Shown here: one piece after another, positions 1-12,300 of the stretch
Layout: the number at the start of each line of letters is the position of its first letter
How positions within the stretch are numbered: position 1 is the first letter of the stretch
Source of the DNA: Branchiostoma lanceolatum
Lineage: Eukaryota; Chordata; Leptocardii; Amphioxiformes; Branchiostomatidae
Assembly (NCBI RefSeq): GCF_035083965.1
Contig: NC_089728.1
Location: 17,919,955-17,983,954 of the forward strand
DNA length: 64,000 bases
Direction: 5' to 3'
The notes under the pieces: generated by a model
The model's database searches: none
Seen by the model: only the letters and a program-made list of their open reading frames with translations
What the model was told of the DNA's origin: nothing
Program-made: the position numbers and the translations under genes

Positions 1-1516
1 GAAGCTAGAAGTGTTGTCTTGGAATCCCTGACAGAACCCAGAATACACCCTTGTTAAAGGCACTTTACAAATATTTCCTCACTGGACTCAGGTGAAAAAT
101 GGAAACCTAACATTGGCTAGACATTTTCTTTGGGTAGGCTGATAAAAGGAAGTCTCATGCATGTTTGAGTAGAGACAAACCTTGACCCCTTTATTGAGAA
201 GAATGGGGGACCAACCCAGTGAGAGTGGAATAAATCAGTCCAGAAATGTAGCTTGTGCTGCAGTTTAGCCAGTATACATACCTATCTCTAACCTTAATAT
301 GTAGTATCAATGCACATACACACATATATACATATATACACACACACACACAATATTTTGTTTCTGTCATTAACTGAAATGTGTAAGTGCTACAATATTA
401 CCTACAGTCTCCCTCCATGTAATGAACACCTAAGACAAAAAGGGAATGGAGTATGTCCTTTTTATTTACTTCCTTTAGCTTAAAGATACAATCAGTCCCT
501 ATCTCATAGCTTGCACAGCTACACCCTAACTGGCTTTCTGTTCAGACTGTCTACTCTTTATTGAACTATTGGGCCATAGCATATCATTACAAAATACCCC
601 ATCACAGCAGGTAATAGGAATTCACAATGAATACAACTTCATCCCTTAATGAATATAAAAATAAACCCTCCATGATAAATGACAGGAGATAATGTATGGT
701 ATTATAAATATGAGAAATAAACAAATATGCCAAATGTATACTGCATGCATGGTTGTAATATACAGTACATACATATATGTACAACAGCAACAAGTTACAG
801 AAATGTTCAATAAACATTTGCTCAACATCCATCCCTTTTCCTGTCAGCTAGCTTGTAATACTACTAACTTTATATGTGCAGTGAGATTAAACCTAACAAA
901 CCTAACAAGCTTGCCTTTGACAAGCAAAATGGTGTGGTACATAAAGTAGTTGCTGGTTAAGTTAGACTGTTGTTTACCTGTGAGAGGGTCTTAACTATTT
1001 AAAAATGGAGGTTTTGACTGTACATACCTTAGGATACCTTAGGACGGCTCGGTGTAGAAGGCTTCGTCTTGCCTATAAGACACCCATACATACATGTACA
1101 TGTCATTAGAGTTCATGTCATTAAAATTAAACATGTTTTTGACTTTTTTTCCAAGGGCATATCAGTTCTAGGCTATAGACTATTTAGTCAATCTGTGTGA
1201 GTCAGTCTATAAAACTATAGGCTATAGACTATTAAAAAAACTATAATAAGCATTCAAACATGGAAAAAGATGCATCTAACTTCTTTTGGAGTTTGTCAAA
1301 ATCTGTCCAGGGAGAATTGCAAGTGTACATTTCTTGTCAAAGACAATACATGCATGTAGTATCAATATCTAGGAAGATGACTAAGTACTGTTCCACCTTA
1401 GGACAGTTATAACTCCTTGCAAGGCATATCCCTTTTTGCTTTATCTATTCCCATTTCGTAGATAGATATTTTTTCATTGATAAGGCACATTGGCTTAGAG
1501 TTATATGTACAGTACA
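1..1516. other. Unassigned flank, no gene recognised
   Basis: No reading frame here resembles a known protein and no exon of the downstream PNP gene could be placed. There is a short TA/CA dinucleotide run near 310-352. The rest is AT-rich unique-looking sequence with only short chance ORFs. It could be intergenic DNA or the 5' part of PNP copy 1, whose first coding exon was not found with certainty. Confidence 0.4.
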
Positions 1517-1693
1517 GTTATGTGGACAGTTATGTGTACAGCACAGTACAGAAATAGACGTCAAACATTAGGACAACAACAACAACAACAGTGCTACAGA
1601 GCCCCAGCCTGTAGGCTCTGTAGTACTGTTGTTGTTGATGTCCTTATAATCTCTATTTCTGTACTGTACTATACACATAACTATCCACATAAC
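1517..1693. repeat. Foldback hairpin, MITE-like
   Basis: Two arms of about 80 bases (1517-1602 and 1614-1693) are imperfect reverse complements around a 10-base loop. Paired elements include ACAGTACAGAAATAGA with TCTATTTCTGTACTGT, a CAA/TTG triplet run, and AGAGCC with GGCTCT beside the loop. No coding capacity is seen. It is probably a small foldback or MITE copy. Confidence 0.65.
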
Positions 1694-3391
1694 TGCTGTA
1701 CACATAACTCTCAGCCAATGCTATGTTTCAAACTAAATTGCAAGCCAGAGTTGTTACATGCAGATCCAATAAATAAGCATTTTGATTGCTACTCACAATT
1801 TCAAAGCCGCCCTATTGAGAGTGTTTGAAAACATTGTTGACACTGTCCTGGTGGTGGGTTCCTTGTCTGCATGCATTCCGTCAAGATGCCGTTCAAGAAT
1901 CACCCGGGCTCGTGCACGGGAACAAATATTTACCTTCAAGATTGCATTCAGCTCGATATTACCCACATTACACTGCTCCCCTGGAGCCATATCCCACAGT
2001 TCACTTCTCCTATGTACTGCACTGATAATGATTACGTCTTTACTGATGTCCCGAAATACAGTGCAATAAATGTTAAAATGTCGATGGGAGAAAGTACTTA
2101 AGAAATTTTGTGCACTTTCTATAACATATGTTGGGATATCGAAGTTGCAGTTTGCATGTGTGAGTCGGCCGCAACCCAGAAAAGCCCACACACAATTTAT
2201 CAAATTAGGAAGTTATGAACAACTTACTTCTGTTAGGAAAGCCCTGTCTCTTTGCGATTTGTGATCAATGACTTGAATCTATTCATTACATATATTTGAC
2301 CTCATTGACCAAATAAAAATGATCGGCTCGATCCCCCGGCCGCATGGCCGGAAAACAACACAGTGGTAAGCCACCATGCTGCACGTACAGCTGTAACCTT
2401 TGCCCTCGCTGCGACTGAACTACAATCGTGGTTATGAAGTACCAGTTGGTATTAGTATTACGTTTAGATGATAACAAAGTCAATAGAAGACGTATAAAAA
2501 CGTATTAAATAGTTTTTCAAGTGCCAAAGATGACGTGAAGTTCTTTTTTTTACTGAAATACATAATATTCGATGTACCCCCCAAAACCGCTTCGTAATGG
2601 AACGGTCCGAACGTGTTCCAGCGTTTCGTTCGAGTGTCACAAGCCGTAATTGACCTGAGAAGTGACCTATTTGATTTATTACTTTGAGGTGAAACAGGTC
2701 ACACAAGCAGGGGTCATTCATGGAACTTTATTATTTGTAACGTTACCTACACCTAATATAAAGGCAGCTGTGTAAAGTAAATATACAATATAAGTACGGG
2801 CAATCAAAAGTCTTTAGGTGTAGTAAAATTTCAAGAATGTTGGAACAGGTCTGAAATATTACAGAATGACAAAAGAAGCTGATGTGATATTTTATCTTCA
2901 ACTTGAGCAAAATTTGCTAATGTAAACAATTGCACTGTTTCTATTCTTATGTCAATTTAAGTTGATTTGACTTGATTTATTTATATATTAAGTTCATCAA
3001 ATACCAACTGGTTTTCTTGACATTTTTCTGACCCCCAAGTGCCCCAACCCGGCCAAGGCATGCATGAACTTCTAGTTACTGGATATAACATTCCACCTGT
3101 AATGAACATTTACATATGTATTGTCACAGGTCCTTTCTGGTTTTGGAATGTTCTTCTACCGCTGGGTCGTGTTCCAAGCGAATAACACCAAGCACAGATG
3201 CACTTTCTGATGTTTTATTTGCTCTGTCTCTCTGCAGATGTCTCCTTGTCTGGAGGTGACTCATACGCATGCGTGTTATCCTTAGTAATACTAGTATGCT
3301 AGTTCATTGATATTAACCACTTGTTACATATATGTCCTGACATTATCAATCATATAATGATTATATCATTCCTATTGTCTCCAATTTTCAG
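1694..3391. other. Upstream region of PNP copy 1
   Basis: This stretch should hold the first coding exon of PNP copy 1, because exon 2 needs an upstream exon ending two bases into a codon. One candidate is ATG at 3238 with a GT at 3273. It leaves the required two bases and would add about 11 residues, but its donor (GTGTTA) is weak, so it is not called. Nothing else is recognisable. Confidence 0.35.
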
Positions 3392-6300
3392 CTATGAGGA
3401 CATCCAGAAAATCATTGACTTCTTGTTGACTAAAACCAAGCACCGACCCAAGGTGGGTTATTAAAGGTCACTGACCTGTTAACCTGTTCAGAATCAAAAC
3501 TCTACTGTTGCATGGCAGGTTTCTCAAATATCTTTAACAAAAGAAACACAGTTGATATCACCTTCATAAGTTGATGAAGGTTAGACATCCAGGTAACAAG
3601 ATACGCCAAAATTAATTACTCAAGCAACTGGATAAGATTTTGAAACAGTCAGACGTTTCAGACAGCATCCACTGTCTTTCGTCAGTGACTAACGATAGGA
3701 CTGAGAACACCAGGTTGTCTTGAATTAACCTTTTTTTAAAGACTACTTCAAGACATCCTAAATTGTATTAACCTCATTAACATATCTATTCAGAGTTTTG
3801 GTATAAGACTTGGTGTTCTCTGAGTCCTATCGTTAGTCACTGACGAAAGACAGCGGATACTGTCTGAAACGTCTGACTGTTTCAAAATCTTATCCAGTTG
3901 CTTGAGTAATTATTTTTGGTGATATCACCTTCCTTCATTATCACTCAGTGGCTTGTGGCTCAAGTCATTGTTGTAAAGAATTGTTAATGTTTCTTCTGAT
4001 CCATTGCCATCGATTTTGTCAGCCACCATCTCCTCTTGGGACATAGTATATACTTGCCTGATTTTCCTTCGAAATGTTCTTGACTCTCCAAGTTAAGTTT
4101 TGGACCTTACAAATTTCCTCTATGCTGATTGCATTGGTGTTAAAGGAAAACTACACAAAAAATTGAAAAATCCTTCTATGCTAAGCTTAATATATTCCAA
4201 GGTCAAATTCTTACTTCAAGTTGTTTCACATAAGTCCGTCATAGTTCTGGGATTTTCCACAGTTTGCAACTTATGCCGTGCTGACGCCTTCTCGCCTGAT
4301 AATTGAATTATATGACGTCAATGTTTCAAATTTTTCACCTGATGATTGAATTTTAGAACACTGACGTCATATAATACAATCATCAGGTGAAAAATTTGAA
4401 ACACTGACGTCATATAATTCAATTATCAGGTGAGAAGGCGTCAGCACGACATAAGTTGCAAACTGTGGAAAATCACAGAACTATGACGGAATTATGTGAA
4501 ACAACTTGAAGTAAGAACTTGACTTTGGAATATATAAGATAGCATAGCATAGAAGGATTTTCAATTTTTTGTGTAGCTTTCCTTTAAGTTATTAATAGCA
4601 TACTGTAATGTTGCTGTATAACCCCTGCATACTTATTAGATGAATATGTAAAAATTGTCATGTCAGAAGCAGGTAGTCCAAGCACAAACCAAATTTGGGG
4701 TCTTGCATGGGGGCTCCCGACAACACTTTACGCTGATTTAAGAAGAACCTGAGTGTACGTATTACGCTAAAATCAAGGAAGGAAATTAGGCAAAATTTGG
4801 TTGCCTCTTTTCGCATTATTGAATAAGATGCCTTTCCCTACAAATTGTGGGAAGTCATAAAAGGCTGCCTATGCCTTTAATACGGAAAAGAGCAGGCAGA
4901 CCCTCATACATTAGGGGGAGTTCCTGAAGTAATCGAGAATGGCACGTTCGCTGTACTTTGTGATTCCAGATTGCAGTAATTTGCGGCTCTGGGCTTGGCG
5001 GCTTGGCTGATATAGTGGAGGATCAAAATGCCATCGACTACAAGGAGATCCCAAACTTTCCCAGGAGCACTGGTGAGTTACATTAAAACTTCCACACTCA
5101 CAGTTTCTCTCTATAGGACCCAATTCACACTGGGAAAGTTTTCTGGACATACAACATTGTCTTCGGCGTACCGCACCTTTTTGCCTGGATGTGAATCGGC
5201 CTGGTGCCAAATACGACAGGCATTTTTATGGCCCGTACAACAAAGTCGTACGTTCACCTTGGAGGTAACGTACAACAAAGTTTTCCCAGTACGTATCGGG
5301 TCTAAGTTTGTGTACGATATAACTTGATACAGTCAAACCAGTACAAGTGACCTCCTCTACATAAGGTCCTTCTAAGGCCAGGTGGTCCTTATGTAGAGGT
5401 GGTCACTATCTTAGGAACCACCAGAAAGTATTTAGAAAATAATACTTCTTGGTGGTCGCTCAGATAAAATTTGCCATTGACACATTCAAGCTTTTTATAA
5501 AAATTCTATATATAACTTAGATATTATAATTTATAGTGACCACCTGTTCATATAGACCAGATTTATCAGTTCCCTAAGTCGTCTTCTTCGGCAGTTTTGA
5601 GTGTAGATTTCTTCTAGATGAGGATAAAACATTATGATGACAGTGTTAAAGCATGAATGGTGTGTGTTTTCAGTGCCTGGTCACAAAGGCCGGATGGTGT
5701 TCGGACTGCTGGCAGGGAAGACTGTCGTCTGCATGCAGGGGCGCTTCCACCCATACGAGGGATACCCGCTGTGGAAGGTACTTATTAGCATACATAAGCA
5801 GTTCTGTCAATCAATACTAGGCAAGTGGTGTCGTGTTGGCTGACAATAGGTTATCGATGCTGCACCCTTTGGGAAGGCGCTAAATGACTTTCCTCACACC
5901 AACCAGGTGAAGAAATGGGTACCTGTCTTTGGTTGGGGAGGTAAAAGGCGGTGGAAGGAGAGGGTTGAGCTCTTCCTTTCAATACCGTGCCCTAGACACA
6001 GTGCATAACAACCCACTGCCCCTACAACCTAAAAGGCTATGGGGCTACCTTTACCATTACCTTTACCTTTTACTAGGCTAAGCATGTTTTCTATGTTGCT
6101 ACTGATGCTGTTTTTAGACTCTTGCAGTTGCTGGTAACTGGCCTTTGTGGATGGATTTATCTACAGTACAAAACCAGAAGAGTAAAGAAAAAAGAAAATA
6201 TCAAAATGCTGATCATGAGAAGCTGGTAGTCTGATTTTACAGCGGCAAAGGCTACATGGCATTTCTCCTGTCTCATTTGCTCCTCCTCAACCGTGCACCA

Positions 6301-9300
6301 ACCAGACAGCTTGTTACATCTCAAGCAACTAATCACAGACAGTCTCTCTACCCCCCTCCCACAGTAGAGTTGTTCCTCATCACCTGTGCACCAACCAGAC
6401 GGCTTCTTACATCTGAAACAACCAATCACAGTCCTTGCTCTGATTGAAGTTAATCTCTCTGTGCTCCCCTCCCACAGTAGAGTTGCCCCTCATCAACTGT
6501 GCACCAATGAGACAGCTTGTTACATCTCAAGCAACCAATCAGAGTCATTGCTCTGGATGATGTTAATCTCCCCCTGCCCCCCTCCCACAGGTAGCCCTAC
6601 CAGTGCGTGTGTTTAAGCTGATGGGGATAGAGACCCTGTTTGTGACGAACGCGGCTGGTGCGTTGAACAGCAGCTTCAACGTGGGTGACATCATGCTCAT
6701 GAAGGACCACATCAGCATGCCTGGTCTGGCGGGGGACAACGCACTCAAGGGGCACAACGAGGACAGGTAAGGCTTTTCTGTTACATGAACAACCCTACAT
6801 GTATCTGTTAACAGATGAGGACTTTGAACAGTTGATGTAAGAATGTGTAGTAAACTGTAACATTAACTGTGTATTACCAATAAACTTTGTACTTCTTTCT
6901 TCTTTCGTGATATTATATACTTATGCTTGTAAAATGTATTTCTGTATAGTTACAATACAACATAGAAAATAGCAGTCCCTAATGCATTTCAATGCTACAA
7001 TTTATGTGAAATGTATTTGTTGAAACCTTGAAAAAAAAAATCCCAACCTACCGACCCTGATTTTTTCAGGGCCGTATCTAGAATTTTTTCCAAGGCCTAC
7101 TTAAGATCTGTTTTGGGCAATTTTTCCAGATGTTTCATGTTCATACTGTAATGACAGGTAGCTGCTATCTAATGTGTATCAGGCTTCATCACTGTACGCT
7201 ATACAGCATGTAAAGAGGAAAAGCAATTCTGTCTATAGGCTTAAGCATGCTTAATCTGCACTTTGAAAGGTTGATGCAGTTTAGCAGAGAGCTGCTAGGG
7301 GAGCTCCCCTATCTTCTAATATCTAGAAATGTTCTTAGTCAAGATTTTACCAAAACCTCTTCCAGAATTTGATTACCTCCATATGCAAAGGCCTGTATCG
7401 TCAACAGAATAAACCCCATTCTTATGTTTTTAGATGTTTGAAGCTTTATGTTAAAAAATGAATGAGGAAAATATGTATAACAACTAATTAGTGGATTGTC
7501 GCTTTTGTAGGTTTGGGCCGCGTTTCCCAGCAGTCTCGGACGCGTACAACAGCGAGCTGCGTCAGCTGGCGCGGGACATCGGGAAGGAGCTGGGGTTCGA
7601 GTCGTTCATGCAGGAGGGGGTGTACGTACAGGTGGGGGGGCCGTCCTACGAGACCATCGCTGAGTGTAAGCTGCTGCGTATGCTGGGGGGAGACGCTGTA
7701 GGTCAGTATTGCACTTCTTACATATTTGATTATGTTGATGAAGGTTAGACATCCAGATAATAAGTTACGCAGAATGACAATTACTGACAAGCAACTGGAT
7801 AAAATTTCTACAACACAACCAGGGACACTCATTCAATCTCGAATCCACAGATATCCTAGGCCGTGAACCCAGTTGCTGTATTGAACGGAAAGTTAGGGAA
7901 GCAATATATGAATGTGCAATCCCACCATCAATAGGAAAAGAGGTCTACGCATTGAACTTTCCGCACGATGGTCTAAACAGTAGCTGTTTCTTCTCAGAGC
8001 CTATTGTTTAGTACTCCACCCACCCGCTGGGCCACAGAGCCCACGCGGCAGTGGATGGAAATTATATAAAAAGTTCACCAGTTTAATGATCGATTCGATG
8101 CTTACAATATAAAATGAAAATAAGCAGTTGCAACAAACATTCATGGGCTTTAAGAATGTGTAGAAAGTGGGAAATGTCAAATGAGAATTCCCCGCGTTCC
8201 AGGACGCTAAAAGCGTCACCTCCAGTCAATAAACTTTGACCTTTAACACAGCTAACTTTCTTAGATATATATCTCAAACATCGATTGAAGCCTATCTTAA
8301 TTCGATATTGGTCCTTGAATTCGATCAGACTGGAATATTTTTGATGTCCTTGCAATTTCAACTCATCTTGACAATTTTGCAGTACGTTTTCTCCCATAGC
8401 TCCAAGTAGCCGAATCCAGACGACATGCAAATGAGCCAACATGGCGGCGATATGTTGTTGTTTTGATCGGTGGTGTTTTTGTCAAAAGTTAGCTGTAAAT
8501 TTTGAAGATATGGACCAAGATATACGTTTTACCTTTATGTTATAGTTTCCACGCGGTACTAAGAACATGTTGTCGAGTTATAATGAGTTCTGTCGGCCTG
8601 GATCACAGAGCCTTATTATCGCCCCATTGTCTTCGATCACGCTTTCATGCAAATCGCCCTTTTGTTACCTGCGCTTTGGGCGCGATTTTCAAGTTGTGAA
8701 CTCGTCCAGCGTGTGTACTCAGTATTCTTGTCCCGCAAGTTACAGCTTAATTTTTTATCGCTCAGTGATTCATTTTTGGTTCAGGGTAACGATTGTGGAG
8801 GTTAGACACCTCTTGGCTCATGATAACCGCTTTCTTTCGATCCCGATTTCCCCCCGTTGCGAGTTGGCACAAGAATGTTAACGTTTTGTCGGAGCGAGGA
8901 GCCGTCACAGTTTGCCTTTCGCGACCGTGACGAACTTGATTTGCGACAGTTCTAAACGACCCAAAAGTTGCCGATGACGAGGCTGTGGGGATGTTCATCT
9001 TTTTATTGATAACTGGTGGGAAATCGTGGAAAAGTCTGTCTGTTTGGTTTGGGTTTCGGATGGCCGGGCAGACTACCGAGCATTCAAGATGGCGCCCACG
9101 ACGCCATATTTAGTTATTGGGACAGTCTACTGTAATGCGGGTGGAAATCTTAAGAGCTGTGTGTTTGTACTCTACATTTTAACAATATATCTTGTCAATT
9201 CATTCCTCACATAGGGATGCTTTGATAAATGGAACATACATCAAATAATGTATGGTGTGGTAACATACATGTCCTGAAAATAAAAGGTGCCTGTGTTTCT

Positions 9301-12300
9301 TGTTCACCCATGCTGCGACGAAATGACGTTTTCCATGTCAACAACTTCAGGCGTCGGCAATTTGTCACAAAGAACTTTTTCCGAAAAGTACAAACGCCAG
9401 CTCGTCATTATCTCTACTTGAAAGAAAGGTCGATCGACAAATTGATCACCGATGGAAAAATCCGTCTAAACAGTCTCTGTATATTAGCATTTGATTTTTA
9501 CTAATGTGTCTTGATTTTACCCATGCTCCGGAACAACAAAAGAAATGGATAGCGACTATTTTTGAGCGGGAATGTTTTCAAACGGCGGTTAAATATTTCA
9601 GTACAAACACGACTGAGAGCATATTTTCCAGTACACAGGTTATTCTTGGAAGGTACCGGATAAGTTTAACAGAAATATACAAGTATGTTACTTACAGACA
9701 AATAGCTTTACACGCGGCTTGGGTTCCATCCAGAACATTTACATTTTGTATCACACAAATTTTTCGAGTTTATATTTCTGATTTTTAGCTAAACGTTATG
9801 TTTAGTTCTGTTCATGTATTCCCTGATTTGTGCTCTTTTTGTAATGGAGCCGAGAAATTGGTTCCATGTGTACTTGGCTTGAGTAGAGAGTCTAGAGACT
9901 GTCACTATGGAAGCAAGTAAGTGCTCTTTGTTGTTTCGAATTTTTGAACGAAAACAAGTAAAAATTGTGGGATTTTGAATGGTCTCTCCTGCCTTGAATA
10001 TTTTCCGTCTCTGTGTAAAAGATATTCGGCAAGTCTTAAGAAATATTTAGCCTTTCTGACCGTTTTCTATGAAGAGTTTGTCGCCCCCAAACGGCTAGGT
10101 ACAGTTGTTTACAAATAGGCAAACTTCCGCTTGGGATATTTCATTCGTAGGATGGGCAACCAGTTTCTTGGAAAGAAACACATACGCCTCAGTTTGGGTT
10201 CGTCATGGAGTCAAATGTTTTGAAATTATTAATACATTTATTGAAAAAATTCTGTGACAGCAAATACGTGGGCATGTTTACTATTTTATGAAGAAAACAA
10301 TCATGCTCACAGCAAAACTTCGACCCGTATTACAGTAGTCTATTCCCACTGGCGCCACCTTTAATCATCATTTTGCCGCCTGGCCGTCAAAACCACAAAC
10401 ATTTCGATTTTGTCAGCCACGCGCCAGCTTTGTATCACTTGTATATGGGCATTTTGACCACTCTCTCTCAACAACAGTATTCTGGAAATAATCATGCCTA
10501 CACTTGGTATTGTTAAAATATGCTATGTACGGACAATTGAGACTATGAATAGGACGGTTCGCGGCAAAAAGCCACAGGGGGGGGAGATAGAAAGGTAAAC
10601 ATTACTGCGGTCCGCCTGTAAAAGCGTCAACCAATCACGGACAGTTGCCGGTGGTGATAAGCGTGATTGACATATTATAATCATCAATATTCATACCCCA
10701 CGAGTGGGAATTTTTGGACTCGTTTTTGACCATCGTGCCGGTACTTAGGGATCAAGAGAAAATTTATCCGGCCAATGTTTTGTAACTCCTCAACTACCTT
10801 CCTCAGTGCTGGAGTATACTGTGCTAAATATTTGTTTATCATCCAACCTACTTTCACTCTAAAACAATGAGATGTAGTTTGTATTCTACATCCTTTAAAG
10901 AGGACTATAGTACAACCAAGGAGGTTCTCTCTCAAACCTCCTTAGTATGACCTACCATCAGCAGATGTAAAATTTACAGGTTCAACCTATTTTCTGCCTT
11001 TACAAGACACCTTACCCCCTATACGTACTGTGACTTCAGCTTGTTTCAATTTCAATTTTATTGTAAAATCAACCAGCAGTCGTACAGTGCAAGGTATATA
11101 CAAATGAATTGTCTTGCATCATGCTTTGGTGTAATCTTGCATGTTAATGACTTTCTCTTCATAGTACCAAGTTCTAAAGGGTCTGATTTGTCATTGATAG
11201 AAAAAAATGTTCATCTTTCATTCAGAAACATTTACTGACAGAAAAATGCAAATTATTATGGAACCTAATCTGTGTAATCATTAAATACAATGCTAAACTT
11301 TCTTCCAACACTAAGGTATTCACAGATCAAATTTTCAACAACCACTGTCGCCTTCTTGAGGATCAGACCAATCACTTCCGAACGTAAACACGCGAGATTT
11401 ACAGACGCTTTAACTTTATTGACACGTGTCATTGCGGATACGTGACGTCAACAATTGGTGAAATGTGCCAGGAAGTTCATAATGCCCACTGTCTTTGTTT
11501 AGTGATGGCTGGAGCGCCCTGATGTATATGGCCTCCTTTATACCTCTTGTAAGGATGGTTCTGTTCAGTGTCCAGTATTTTGACTTTGTCCGTGAATACC
11601 TTATTGTTGTAAGAAATTAAGCATAATTACCTTCGCGACGAATGGTTTCGTCGAGTAGGTTATTCGACGGTGCTTGTCTGTGTGTCTGTTAGTGAACAGA
11701 ATAAGTCGAGAACGCCTGGATGGTTTGTTGTCGTAGTTGGTGTGTCGGTGTGTATGTGGCAAATCTCAAGATGATTAGATTTTGGGCGAAGTGTTTTGCA
11801 TAATTAACGAGAAAAGTGTAAAAATGTGTTCAATTGTATGCTTTACTATGCGTTCTGGTTGCGATGTGTGGGCTGTATTGTTTCAGGGGATATTGATACG
11901 GGTAGATGGGGGGCAAAGTTGGTCATGAGGGGTCATGAGGGGTCATGAGGCAGGCAGGAAACGTCAGTTACATGTACTGCCAGGGACAAATTGGCTATCA
12001 GCCAGCTGTAGGGCAGATACAAGAGATAGGCTTGCCCATATAGGCAGTAATGCTTTAAAGCACTAAAACAAGGGCTCAGAAAAGGATTCACCTTAATTGC
12101 AAGCCCCAAAAATTCTTATGCACCAGAAAGCCACATCTGTCTACTTTAGAATCATGCAAAGAAAATAGACAGTTGACCAGCTCGTTCTCTCGTAACAGCT
12201 GACAGACGAAAACAATCGTCAACTTTGACCTACTCCCAGCCTGGAAGAGTCCACTCGGAGCATGTGAAACCAAACCACAAAGATATCTCCTTACACCAAT

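Noticed and set aside
3238..3272. MSPCLEV... as first exon of PNP copy 1
   Set aside because: The phase fits but the donor GTGTTA is weak and the peptide does not resemble PNP N-termini. Kept only as a possibility.
8083..8442. 119-codon minus-strand ORF in the PNP intron
   Set aside because: No recognisable domain, no splice or promoter support, and the length is within chance for this window.
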